A stretch of DNA of 39,414 nucleotides from Paracoccus sp. (in: a-proteobacteria) (GCA_030538425.1 JAUNTZ010000023.1:1-39414); one strand, 5' to 3'; shown: positions 24,451 through 31,960, counted from the first letter of the stretch. The notes: a model not told the origin generated them from the sequence alone. Numbers and translations: made by a program.

Positions 24451-24785
24451 CTCAACACTACCTGTTGTTTCGCTGATTTGAGTTTGGTTGAGATAGAGAG
24501 AGTTCTTGTTTTTCTTGGTTGAGGTTCAGAAAGTGGGTGAGAGAGTAAGAAAAAAGGTAAAAACAGAAGGTTGCGCAAGATGTGGTGGGGATGGTGACGA
24601 TGGTGTGCCGGTATCGACCTACGCATGAGGACGGTTTTTTCTTTCCCCGCACCCTGACCCCTTCTATACGCACGCGGGCGAAAGACGCACCATCGTCACC
24701 AAATCCACCAACTTTCATCCAAGCGACTGATGTTTCACGATATTCACCCCTGACCCCATATTCGCAACCTTCACCGTGAAAATCG
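24451..24785. other. Gene-free AT-rich region with nested inverted repeats
   Basis: No convincing gene; the open minus frame 24458-24718 is low-complexity. Two inverted repeats are nested: GAAGGTTGCG (24566-24575) with CGCAACCTTC (24763-24772), and GGTGACGATGGTG (24593-24605) with CACCATCGTCACC (24688-24700). CTGACCCC recurs around 24654 and 24750. Purine-rich tracts lie at 24520-24560. It separates the early and late minus-strand genes. It could be the late promoter and leader, or a replication origin. Confidence 0.5.
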
Positions 24786-24789
24786 CAAA

Positions 24790-24824
24790 CCCGCCACCAG
24801 ATATACAGAAATTGCGGTGGCGGG
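24790..24824 (-). terminator. Intrinsic terminator after the Bro-N gene
   Basis: CCCGCCACC at 24790-24798 pairs with GGTGGCGGG at 24816-24824. On the minus strand the stem is followed by TTTGCGATTTT. It starts 18 nt after the stop of the Bro-N gene and would end the early transcript before the late region. Confidence 0.6.
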
Positions 24825-24841
24825 CGCAGGTCATACTATAT

Positions 24842-25663
24842 CTAGACCCCTTCTTTCACGGCCTCGACGGTCTGGGCAAAGCTTTCGGTCAGCCGGATGC
24901 CGTCGAAATATTTGATCCCGACCGAGATCCGCCGCCGGAATCGCCCGCCCGTGGGTGATCGCCAGTGCTGTTCGGCATCGCCAAGGCGGCGCGCAATGGT
25001 GCCGTCGGGCCAGCCCGGTTCTCCCTCGATCTCCTGCCAGATGGCAAAGGCATCGCGCAGATCGGTGGACCTGATACTGTCGTCGCGGTCCCCAGACACC
25101 ACGCAACATTGCCGTAAGAATCGGTCGATCTGTGACGACACGGCCCCGCAAGTCACTGATGGGGTTGGGCTTTCATCCTCAAATTGCGGCAGTGGCAGCG
25201 TGTCCCACAGCCGGATCGCGGCCTGTTTTCCGCGCAGGATGCGGGTTTCGCGAACCATGGCCAAGGCGTTCGAGGTGGTGCGGTCAGACTGGTTTTCGAT
25301 GTCGAACGGCACGGGGTCGGGGGTGCGGGGCGCATCGCTCATCTGATAGGCGCCGGTGCGGCGCAGGGCGGGCAGCAGGTCTGACGTGACCCATTTGCGG
25401 AACCGTCGCGCAGCGGGAAGGCGACTGGTGAACACGAGGACATACAGGCCCGATTCAGACACGGTGTTAACCGTCTGACGCCCGCCAAGGGTGTCGAGAA
25501 CCGCGACACCCCTTTCATCGTCATCCAGACGGCCGACGGCATCGCGGCTGTTCGCAATCCCCAGAACCGCGCAGACGTCGGCCGCGACGAACCACGGGTC
25601 ATCCCCGCGCATGACGATGCGAACATCGTGATCCTCGAATTGATAGGTGGTCAGATCAAGCAT
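24842..25663 (-). CDS. Bro-N domain protein fused to a D5-helicase-type C-terminal domain
   Basis: 273 aa from the ATG at 25663 (GGAGG upstream). Residues 1-105 are a Bro-N/antirepressor domain (DDPWFVAADVCAVLGI, VSESGLYVLVFTSRLPAARRFRKWV in pieces). After a linker, residues 183-263 align without gaps to residues 515-595 of the prophage's own helicase (27779-29668); I count 46 identities in 81 positions, including SIR.TDLRDAF, ARRLGD and RRISVG. This is not the usual KilA-C or ANT partner. It may act as an antirepressor or replication-control protein that uses the helicase's DNA- or partner-binding end. Last gene of the early operon, followed by a terminator. Confidence 0.85.
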   Translation of the reverse strand: MLDLTTYQFEDHDVRIVMRGDDPWFVAADVCAVLGIANSRDAVGRLDDDERGVAVLDTLGGRQTVNTVSESGLYVLVFTSRLPAARRFRKWVTSDLLPALRRTGAYQMSDAPRTPDPVPFDIENQSDRTTSNALAMVRETRILRGKQAAIRLWDTLPLPQFEDESPTPSVTCGAVSSQIDRFLRQCCVVSGDRDDSIRSTDLRDAFAIWQEIEGEPGWPDGTIARRLGDAEQHWRSPTGGRFRRRISVGIKYFDGIRLTESFAQTVEAVKEGV

Positions 25664-26138
25664 TTTGAACCTCCGCTTTGGTTTGAGTGCTGGAAAGGTG
25701 AAAATCACTCGACGCAAAATTGCGGCTGTTGTCGCGGGCCTCGGCCATCTCAACCAAGGTCCGGGGCCGGTGGCCCAGATGGGCCAATGCCTCGGCCGCC
25801 AGACCGGCCGTGCCGGCAACTTCGATCAGGTCGAAATCGCCCCAAGTCGCGGCCATGATCTTGGCCAGCGTGTCGCGGGCATCCTGCGACGGGGCAGAAA
25901 GCAGCGCGGTCAGAATGTCATGTTGCGTGGCAACAAAGGGCGCGGCGTCGAGATCGTCATCGCCGGCACGGGCTGCTGCATCCCAGCGATCGACCAGATC
26001 GGCCCAATCACGATACAGCGCCATGCAGGGCGTTTCCTGCGCCACAAGCTGCGCAGAAACAGGCAGCGCCGCGACTACGGCACTGGCGGCGATCACGCCG
26101 CGTCTTGTCATATGGTTTTGGGGGTTCGTTCCGCTCAT
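25656..26138 (-). CDS. Hypothetical protein with Tat-like signal peptide
   Basis: 160 aa from the ATG at 26138, in a 4-nt overlap with the HNH gene; a second start at residue 10 is possible. Residues 10-29 (MTRRGVIAASAVVAALPVSA) contain twin arginines, a hydrophobic core and an AxA-like cleavage site (VSA), so the product is probably exported. The mature part is acidic and helical (YRDWADLVDRWDAAARAGDDD). An exported protein inside the replication-control operon is unusual. No family is recognised. Its stop overlaps the Bro-N start by 8 nt, so the two are co-translated. Confidence 0.7.
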   Translation of the reverse strand: MSGTNPQNHMTRRGVIAASAVVAALPVSAQLVAQETPCMALYRDWADLVDRWDAAARAGDDDLDAAPFVATQHDILTALLSAPSQDARDTLAKIMAATWGDFDLIEVAGTAGLAAEALAHLGHRPRTLVEMAEARDNSRNFASSDFHLSSTQTKAEVQNA

Positions 26139-26785
26139 GGCATCACCCCTTTGGTCACAACATGCCGATCTGACCCCATCCCTTTCGCCGCATGGCAGTC
26201 TACACACAGCGCCTGAATGTTTTCAGGGTGGAACCCCAGTTCTGGATAGAGATAGCGGGGCTTAATATGGTCTATCTCGATTTGCGCGCCGCCATGAGCT
26301 GACGCACCACAGACCGCGCAGCGTGATCCAAAGGCGATCAGCGCAAGATAGCGAAACCGACGCCATTCGTGTGTCCTGTAAAACCGGGCCGCAGGCAGGT
26401 TCGCGATAACTTCGGCGTGCTCGACACCAACATCATCCAAAAAGTTCCAAAGCGGGGCCAAGCGTTCCGCGCGGATGCGCAACACCTTGCTTAAAGCAAC
26501 ATCGCGCTCGACAATGCGTCGATCCTTGTGCGCACGCGCCTTGAAACGCTTGAAAACATGGTGCTCAAACCATGGCCTTCCGAAGTTTGTGTTAGTGGCT
26601 GCGGTGTGCAGTAACCCGCGTTTTTGTCGCGCGCTGACCCAACCCTTTGGCGTTGGATAGCCATTAGCGCGCATGATGCTGTCGAAAAGGTCGGGTAGAC
26701 TGTCGCCCACACCTGAAATGACGCCGAACTGCTTTGCAAAATTGACATGCGCCTCATTTGCGCACAGGGGAATGTTGCTCGCCAT
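26135..26785 (-). CDS. HNH endonuclease, early region
   Basis: 216 aa from the ATG at 26785 with GGAGG upstream. The C-terminal 70 residues carry a McrA-type HNH core: CAVCG, IEIDHIKPRY, ENIQALC, VDCHAAKG. The N-terminal 140 residues are helical and unfamiliar. GC content seems lower than in its neighbours, suggesting a different origin. It could be a homing-type nuclease, a host-DNA or exclusion nuclease, or a replication nuclease. It is unrelated to the HNH gene at 23288 apart from the core motif. Confidence 0.82.
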   Translation of the reverse strand: MASNIPLCANEAHVNFAKQFGVISGVGDSLPDLFDSIMRANGYPTPKGWVSARQKRGLLHTAATNTNFGRPWFEHHVFKRFKARAHKDRRIVERDVALSKVLRIRAERLAPLWNFLDDVGVEHAEVIANLPAARFYRTHEWRRFRYLALIAFGSRCAVCGASAHGGAQIEIDHIKPRYLYPELGFHPENIQALCVDCHAAKGMGSDRHVVTKGVMP

Positions 26786-27071
26786 TATGCGAACCTCCGT
26801 GAGATCGAGTTAACTCGGTCCACAGAGGTGAGAATGTCTGGTGGACCGAGACAAACAGGGTTCTCACCGCCGATAGTCGCCTCACGGTACGAAAACCGGC
26901 CCGCTTGCGCGGCCCTGTTCGCTCGGTCCATAGGAAAAGCCCGCGCAATAGGTGGCGCAGGCTCCAAGCGCCGTGAGGTGGTCGGGGGTGAGAAAATCCC
27001 GACATGGCGGATTTTGCCACCATGCGCGGCCAGATTGCCCGCCCAGCCCCGGCGCGTCAAGGGGATGATTT
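26786..27071. promoter_or_regulatory. Gene-free regulatory region with interleaved inverted repeats
   Basis: CTCGGTCCAC at 26814-26823 is inverted at 26841-26850 (GTGGACCGAG) and occurs again as CTCGGTCCA at 26922-26930. GGTGAGAA at 26827-26834 is inverted at 26861-26868 (TTCTCACC) and repeated at 26987-26994. A small hairpin GTCGGG/CCCGAC lies at 26981-27003. The two repeat families interlock upstream of the HNH/Tat-like/Bro-N operon, consistent with operator sites or an origin with iterons. Several open frames cross it, none with a credible start and composition. Confidence 0.55.
26938..26963 (-). terminator. Terminator-like hairpin on the minus strand
   Basis: On the minus strand AGCCTGCGC and GCGCGGGCT pair (one G-U) across an 8-nt loop and are followed by TTTTCC. 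It lies about 150 nt before the HNH gene start, so it may attenuate transcripts entering the HNH/Bro-N operon. Confidence 0.5.
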
Positions 27072-27130
27072 TTATATACGCTTTGGCGTATTTTTTTTCT
27101 TGACTTAAATTGCGCCAAAGCGTATATAAG
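27072..27130 (+). promoter_or_regulatory. Toxin-antitoxin promoter covered by a 17-bp inverted repeat
   Basis: Arms at 27072-27088 (TTATATACGCTTTGGCG) and 27113-27129 (CGCCAAAGCGTATATAA) are perfectly complementary with a 24-nt spacer. A promoter lies in the same span: -35 TTGACT at 27100-27105, 17-nt spacer, -10 TATATA at 27123-27128 inside the right arm. This is the usual design of autoregulated type II toxin-antitoxin operons. The Xre antitoxin, with or without toxin, is the likely binder. Confidence 0.85.
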
Positions 27131-27153
27131 AGGCAGCAAGAAAGGAGCTCCAA

Positions 27154-27390
27154 ATGCAGGTCATCTATAAAAGCGCGGCTCGAAAAGCACTCGGCAAGAT
27201 GCCTGCGCAAGACAAAGACGCCCTGCACAACAAGCTCACGGCCTTTGCCAAAACCGGGGCTGGCGATGTCAAGAAACTCAAAGGCCGCGAGGGCTATCGC
27301 CTGCGTCATGGTGTCTGGCGGGCGATTTTCACGATCGAGAATGATGTTGTCGTCATCCAGATCGCGCATCGAAGTGACATCTATCGGTGA
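27154..27390 (+). CDS. RelE/ParE-superfamily toxin
   Basis: 78 aa, with AAAGGAG upstream. The RelE pattern is clear: MQVIYKSAARKALGKMP at the start, VKKLKGREGYRLRHGVWRAIF in the core (basic residues that bind the ribosome-held mRNA in RelE), and a C-terminal VVVIQIAHRSDIY. The family cleaves translated mRNA or, in ParE members, poisons gyrase; RelE/HigB type seems more likely. Gene order toxin first, then an Xre antitoxin, is that of higBA-type operons. It may stabilise the prophage or act against other phages. Confidence 0.88.
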   Translation: MQVIYKSAARKALGKMPAQDKDALHNKLTAFAKTGAGDVKKLKGREGYRLRHGVWRAIFTIENDVVVIQIAHRSDIYR

Positions 27391-27402
27391 AAGGAGATCA
27401 CC

Positions 27403-27768
27403 ATGAACAAAGCAGTTACCCCCACCGGCGCAGAAATGATTGTCCTGACCGCCGCCGAATATAACGACCTGCTGGAGCGCATCGAGGATGCGGGCGACAT
27501 CGCCCTCTTTGATGATGCGCGCGAAAACGATAGAGGCCATCCCGGTATCAGTATGGAGCTGATCGTCGCAATCGAGCGCGGCGAAATACACCCCCTTGCG
27601 GCGTGGCGCAAGGCGGCGGGGCTCACGCAGACCGAACTGGCCGATCGCGCGGGCCTGCGCACCGCCACGGTCAGCGACATCGAGAGCGGCAAGATCGACC
27701 CTCGCCTGTCCAGCATGAAGGCGCTGGCGGAGGCGCTGGGGCTTGACCTCGACAGCATCGCAGGATGA
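27403..27768 (+). CDS. Xre-type antitoxin
   Basis: 121 aa, 12 nt after the toxin stop with AAGGAG upstream. The N-terminal half (MIVLTAAEYNDLLERIEDAGD) has the helix seen in toxin-binding parts of such antitoxins. The C-terminal half is an HTH_3 domain (WRKAAGLTQTELADRAGLRTATVSDIESG in pieces, then LSSMKALAEALGL). It should neutralise the toxin and bind the inverted repeat at 27072-27129. Confidence 0.88.
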   Translation: MNKAVTPTGAEMIVLTAAEYNDLLERIEDAGDIALFDDARENDRGHPGISMELIVAIERGEIHPLAAWRKAAGLTQTELADRAGLRTATVSDIESGKIDPRLSSMKALAEALGLDLDSIAG

Positions 27769-27778
27769 CAGGCGCAGA

Positions 27779-29668
27779 TCAGAAATCATCTGCGCTATAC
27801 CCTGACTGGCCCGCCCCTGACCCGCTGCGCGCAGGCACGGGGCGGCCATTATTGTTGCGGGGGGCATCGAACAAGGCGCGGTCGAACAGATCGTTAAACC
27901 TGATCCCGTCATAAAATTTGACGCCGACCGAGATGCGCCGCGCATACATTTTACCATCAGATGATCGCCACTTGCCCTGCTTATCACCCAGCCGGCGCGC
28001 GACCGTGCCATCGGTCCAGACATGGCCACCGTTTTGCATTTGCCAAAATTGGAAAGCATCGCGCAGATCAGTTGCCCGGATGCTGTGCTCCGGCAGCCCG
28101 GTCACGACGCAACAATTGGTCAAAAACTGGCCCAGCGGGTCGCTGTCCTCTCGATATTCGGAGGTCGCGTTGAGAACCAACTCCGGCTCCGCCAGCCCGT
28201 TTTCAAGGTAGTCGCACAGGCCCGCGATCAGCCAGTTAAGGATTCCCGACCGCTCCGCCCACAGTTTTGCAGGCAAGTCTCGGTCACGCTCGGCTTTCGG
28301 AATCTGCACATCGAACGGGACCAGCATCACGCGCCGCCAGATCCCGTCATCGTCACCACGTATCTCGGGCCGGTGGTTGCCGCTGATGGTCAGCTTGAAA
28401 ATCGGCAGGAAATCAATGAAATCGCTATGCAAGGCACGGACCTTCATTGGCTCGCCGCCAGTCAGCTCTTTAATCAGCCCTTCTTGCAACTGGGTTCCCT
28501 GATCCGGTTCAGACGCGCGGACCATCCGCGCCCCGACGAGCGGCATCATGTCGGGCGTGGCATCGGCGCCACCGCGCCGTGTGTTGCCGGTCAGGGACTC
28601 GATCTTGGCGGTGCTGGAATAATCGCCCAGAATCTTGGCGATCAGATCCACCAGCACCGATTTGCCGTTCCCGCCGCCCCCGTGGAAATAGGCCAGCTTC
28701 TGTTCGCCGGTCAGGCCGGTCATGCCCAGCCCCATCCAACGGGCCAGAAAACCGCGCATATCCGCGTTGGGCTGGATGCGGAACAAAAACTGCTCAAACA
28801 CGTCGGCGCGCGCATCCGGGTCATATTCGACCGGCATAATCTTGCTGTGACGCTGCGAACGGTTATGCGGGACCAGATCGACACTCGCATAGCCGTCTGT
28901 CGTTTTGCCAAAGCGCAGCACGCCGGAAAGGCAATTGATTTCCAAAGGGGCGGCATCCATTTCCGCCGGATCGACGGTCAGCATGGTCCGGGCCTCATTT
29001 ATCATGTGGTTCAGCGGGCCATTATTGCCCGCGTTTTTCGCATGATTAATGTGACGGCCAACCCGGCTTTTGTGTGATTTCAGGATAGATTCGAGAGCCT
29101 TGAGACGGGCCATGACACCCGACAATTCGGCCTTTTCCTGATCGTCCAGATCGCGGTCCAGCCCTTCAAGCTCGACGGCGCGGCGCATCAGCTCGCGCTC
29201 TTCGTCCAGCAAGGATGCCTCGCGCGAGGTGGGGCGCAAAAAATCGACCTCTTGTTCGATCAGCGCGCCCAGACGATGCGCCATGCGCCTCACGCGGGGT
29301 GCCAGATCTTTGCTGATCTCTTCGTCGGGCGACCATCGCATCCCGTCCCAGACATGCCAGCCAACCCGGCTGACAAATAACAATTCTGTCCCGAAATGTT
29401 CGACGAAACGACAGCCGTTGCCATAATCATTCAGCGGGAAAGTGGCGCATGTCTCGATTGGATTGCTGTTTTCCGGGGGTGCGGGGTGGCCGCGACCGGG
29501 ATCATCTGGCATCGGGCCGGGATCGCCCGGATCATCAGGCGGCGGTGCATTGCCACCATCGCCGAAGGATGCCGCGACGGACTGGATCTGACCCGCGTCC
29601 ACCTCGATCTGCCGCGACATCGCATCCCGCGCGGCCTCAAGGCCTTCATTATCCTGATCGTCCATCAT
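27779..29668 (-). CDS. D5/P4-type phage replicative helicase (primase C-terminal helicase)
   Basis: 629 aa. The first 80 residues are acidic and Pro-rich. Residues 110-210 form a helical D5_N-like region. The SF3 helicase core has Walker A GGGGNGKSV at about 330-338, a TPDMMPLVGARMVRASE segment, and the GNHRPEIRGDDDGIWRR motif with the arginine finger. Residues 515-595 form a C-terminal domain shared with the Bro-N protein at 24842-25663. It probably unwinds the origin with the primase encoded just upstream; its start overlaps the primase stop (ATGATG). Confidence 0.9.
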   Translation of the reverse strand: MMDDQDNEGLEAARDAMSRQIEVDAGQIQSVAASFGDGGNAPPPDDPGDPGPMPDDPGRGHPAPPENSNPIETCATFPLNDYGNGCRFVEHFGTELLFVSRVGWHVWDGMRWSPDEEISKDLAPRVRRMAHRLGALIEQEVDFLRPTSREASLLDEERELMRRAVELEGLDRDLDDQEKAELSGVMARLKALESILKSHKSRVGRHINHAKNAGNNGPLNHMINEARTMLTVDPAEMDAAPLEINCLSGVLRFGKTTDGYASVDLVPHNRSQRHSKIMPVEYDPDARADVFEQFLFRIQPNADMRGFLARWMGLGMTGLTGEQKLAYFHGGGGNGKSVLVDLIAKILGDYSSTAKIESLTGNTRRGGADATPDMMPLVGARMVRASEPDQGTQLQEGLIKELTGGEPMKVRALHSDFIDFLPIFKLTISGNHRPEIRGDDDGIWRRVMLVPFDVQIPKAERDRDLPAKLWAERSGILNWLIAGLCDYLENGLAEPELVLNATSEYREDSDPLGQFLTNCCVVTGLPEHSIRATDLRDAFQFWQMQNGGHVWTDGTVARRLGDKQGKWRSSDGKMYARRISVGVKFYDGIRFNDLFDRALFDAPRNNNGRPVPARSGSGAGQSGYSADDF

Positions 29669-30795
29669 CCCTTGCCCATCAAAATATCGTTCAGATCCAC
29701 CCCGTCGCCGGGGTCCACGATGCGCCCGACCAGACCCGGACGCAGGCGGATCGCGCGGCGCAGACCTGCCTGCAATTTCGCCAGCGTCATGTTCCGGTCG
29801 CTGTCACCGTCGCGGATAAAAATCAATTCGCGCACCCATTGGGGCGGCACGAACGCCCCGGAATCGCTCATGTCCGGCTCACCAGACCATCGGTTTTTAG
29901 GCACCCGCAACATTCGGCCCGCCATGTTGCCCAGATCGACACCGGCCCAGAACGCAGCGCCCCGCAGGGCATCGGGGACCGCAACCATGGCCGAGGCCGT
30001 GGTCTCGACCCCCTCACCCATAACCAGAACCCCCGATTCGGTGCCCCCGCGAAGGCGGATCGCACCGCCCTTTTTTGACCCCAGAACCTTTTTCGCGGGC
30101 AGCAGGCGCGCCGGATCGGCGGGATCCGGGATCAGCACCTTGCCGCCGGGCTGGTCCAGATCGATCCAAGTCCGATGCACCGCCGTCACGCGGTTGGACG
30201 GATCAGTCACCGCGCAGACCATCGCGGGCCCCTCATGCAATGTCACCCACTCGCCCCGCCGCGCAGGGTCGGGATGGGTAAATCGCAGCGCCGGCGCGAA
30301 TCTGATTGTTGCGGGCAGATCAGGCCACAAGGCGCGGCCCAGCCCGCGACGGGCCAGATAGTCCCGCACGATACTGTCTTCGGCAGGCTGTGCCGCGTGC
30401 CAGATGTCGCGCGCGGCATCGATCGCGCGGGCGCGCTTGGCGGATGCGATGCGATCCTGCTTGGCGCGTGCCTCGGCGGCCCGCACCGCCCGACGCGCGC
30501 GCTCTGCTTCGCTGATCGTTTCGGCTGGGCCGATCAGCCAATCCAGCGCGCCACGAAAATCTATGCCCAGGACATGCTGGACCAAGGCCACCTGATCGCC
30601 CCCCACGCCGCATCGGCGGCACAAAAAAACAGCGCGATCCGGGTTAATCCCAAAGCGATCGATTCCGCCGCATTTCGGACACGGCCCGATCAGCTCTCCA
30701 CCGGCAGGGCGCAACTCGGTCAGTTCCAGCCGCAAGGCTACGTCGCGGATCGGTGTCGCCTTGGCCTCATTCAGCCGCCCGTCATCCTGCCGCAT
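29665..30795 (-). CDS. Phage DNA primase (CHC2-like zinc finger plus Toprim)
   Basis: 376 aa. The zinc finger uses C39, C42, C59 and C62 (GPCPKCGG and FLCRRCGVGG), as in P4/T7-type primases. The Toprim part carries GVLVMGEGVETTASAMVA with the catalytic Glu, and later an FIRDGDSDRNM acidic motif. It makes RNA primers for the helicase next to it. Its start lies 14 nt inside the end of the preceding regulator gene. Confidence 0.9.
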   Translation of the reverse strand: MRQDDGRLNEAKATPIRDVALRLELTELRPAGGELIGPCPKCGGIDRFGINPDRAVFLCRRCGVGGDQVALVQHVLGIDFRGALDWLIGPAETISEAERARRAVRAAEARAKQDRIASAKRARAIDAARDIWHAAQPAEDSIVRDYLARRGLGRALWPDLPATIRFAPALRFTHPDPARRGEWVTLHEGPAMVCAVTDPSNRVTAVHRTWIDLDQPGGKVLIPDPADPARLLPAKKVLGSKKGGAIRLRGGTESGVLVMGEGVETTASAMVAVPDALRGAAFWAGVDLGNMAGRMLRVPKNRWSGEPDMSDSGAFVPPQWVRELIFIRDGDSDRNMTLAKLQAGLRRAIRLRPGLVGRIVDPGDGVDLNDILMGKG

Positions 30796-31405
30796 GACAC
30801 GCTCTGTATTTCAGGGCCAGCATCAGCGCAGCCTGACCGTCGATCGACAAATGCCCGCGATCTGTCAGGATCGGACTAAAGTCCCGCAGCGCCTGCCAAC
30901 GGGCGCGCGCCACCTGCGGCTCACAGCCCAGATCATCGGCGACAATCGCAAAATCCGTGCGGTCCAACACGGCCCGCGCCAGATCCAGATCATCGGCTGG
31001 CGCAAAACTGTCATCTAGGCCCGCCAGATGCGCCAGCACATCGTGGGCAAGACCGGTCAGCATGGCGGGCGGGACCGGGACAGCCTCTGCGGGCGCGGGA
31101 TCTGATGACGCCACCGGCGCGACAGACTGGGCAACCTTTTGCGCGGGCCGGGGCGCGGCAGCCTTGCGACTGGCGGGCCGGTCTGCGGATGGTTTTTGAC
31201 GGTGAGGCCCGTTGATCCGGGCAAGCCGCACAGAAATCGCCTTCGCCGTACGACCAAGCCGCTCACCAATCTGCGCATAGGTCAGACCATCGACGCGCAA
31301 TGCAACCATCCGATCCTGCTCGGCCCGCGTCCAAGGACGCGGTTCGCCCGGCGCGGCGACAGGTGGGGCATCAAAAACAGCGGGCGCGGTCGGGCGCTCA
31401 TCCAT
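30782..31405 (-). CDS. Helix-turn-helix (Myb/GcrA-like) protein behind a G16 tract
   Basis: 207 aa from the ATG at 31405. Residues about 24-65 (RPWTRAEQDRMVALRVDGLTYAQIGERLGRTAKAISVRLARI in pieces) form a SANT/Myb-like helix-turn-helix as in GcrA and phage regulators. A Pro/Ala-rich linker follows. The C-terminal half (LDLARAVLDRTDFAIVADDLGC then ARWQALRDF) looks like a second DNA-binding helical domain. The only purine-rich ribosome binding site is the G16 tract 7 nt upstream. The frame is open through the tract, so changes in its length could fuse this gene to the preceding one. Confidence 0.75.
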   Translation of the reverse strand: MDERPTAPAVFDAPPVAAPGEPRPWTRAEQDRMVALRVDGLTYAQIGERLGRTAKAISVRLARINGPHRQKPSADRPASRKAAAPRPAQKVAQSVAPVASSDPAPAEAVPVPPAMLTGLAHDVLAHLAGLDDSFAPADDLDLARAVLDRTDFAIVADDLGCEPQVARARWQALRDFSPILTDRGHLSIDGQAALMLALKYRACHAAG

Positions 31406-31658
31406 GGCAGCGCCCCCCCCCCCCCCCCAGATCTGCAACATCCGCAAAATGCGCAGGCGGATCAGCCGGGACCAAAACCGGCGCGCCCTCATCCGCAACC
31501 GGATCGGCTACATCCGCAACCGGCCGCAGCGCATAGGCGACATCATGCCGGGGCCGGATCTCGTCGATCAGCTCCAGTTGGTCGATAAATTGCCCCAACG
31601 ACATAAAGCGCAGATCAGACGCCGCCAGACGGCGCAGTTCATAGATTTCCCAACTCAT
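31398..31658 (-). CDS. Small hypothetical protein ending in a poly-Gly tract
   Basis: 86 aa from the ATG at 31658 with GGAGG upstream. The N-terminal half is well folded in appearance (MSWEIYELRRLAASDLRFMSLGQ), then comes a region with repeated VADVADP and a GGGGG stretch coded by the G16 run. It ends RCHG, with its stop overlapping the start of the next gene. With 15 G instead of 16 it would continue into the next protein. No family recognised; part of the pre-primase operon. Confidence 0.65.
   Translation of the reverse strand: MSWEIYELRRLAASDLRFMSLGQFIDQLELIDEIRPRHDVAYALRPVADVADPVADEGAPVLVPADPPAHFADVADLGGGGGRCHG
31413..31428 (-). repeat. G16 mononucleotide tract (C16 on the plus strand)
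   Basis: Sixteen identical bases lie at the end of one gene and 7 nt before the ATG of the next. Tracts this long are very prone to slippage in replication and transcription, and also to sequencing error. No other mononucleotide run in this window is as long. Confidence 0.95.
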
Positions 31659-31960
31659 CGCACACCTCCGCGCTCGCGTAGCGCGGTCTGGGCATCGCCC
31701 AGCCGCGTCAGATGGAAAAACCGCATCGCATGGCCAATCTCGGCCTCGAACGCGGTGTAATCATCAACCGATGACAGCGCCGATGCCGCCCGGTCGATCT
31801 TGGTCAGCATCCCCGACATGATCGGCTCTTTGCGCGTGATCTGCCCCGACAGCATCTGCAATTCACGGATCACCAGTTGGCGGTGATCGTCCGGCGCGCG
31901 CAGCGCCAGCACGGTCAGCCCGTGGATCACCGCCTGATCTGCCACCGTCAGCCGCATCAC
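31655..31960 (-). CDS. Small helical hypothetical protein
   Basis: 101 aa, starting in a 4-nt overlap with the preceding gene and ending in a 4-nt overlap with the next, so it belongs to the early operon. Sequence is helical (ADQAVIHGLTVLALRAPDDHRQLVIRELQ in pieces, then KIDRAASALSSVDDYTAFEAEIG). There is no membrane segment or known motif. It may assist replication or regulation. Confidence 0.65.
   Translation of the reverse strand: MMRLTVADQAVIHGLTVLALRAPDDHRQLVIRELQMLSGQITRKEPIMSGMLTKIDRAASALSSVDDYTAFEAEIGHAMRFFHLTRLGDAQTALRERGGVR

Noticed and set aside
24458-24718. 86-residue minus-strand frame in the AT-rich gene-free region
   Set aside because: Low-complexity, no ribosome binding site, and it overlaps the inverted repeats.
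26785-28059. 424-residue minus-strand open frame across the toxin-antitoxin genes and helicase
   Set aside because: It runs antisense to the toxin-antitoxin pair and in a shadow frame of the helicase gene, and crosses their operator; no domain is visible.
31430-31530. Repeated CATCCGCAAC units that could suggest a short repeat array
   Set aside because: Only two or three short copies inside a coding region giving VAD repeats; spacing and length are not those of a CRISPR array, and no array was seen elsewhere in the window.
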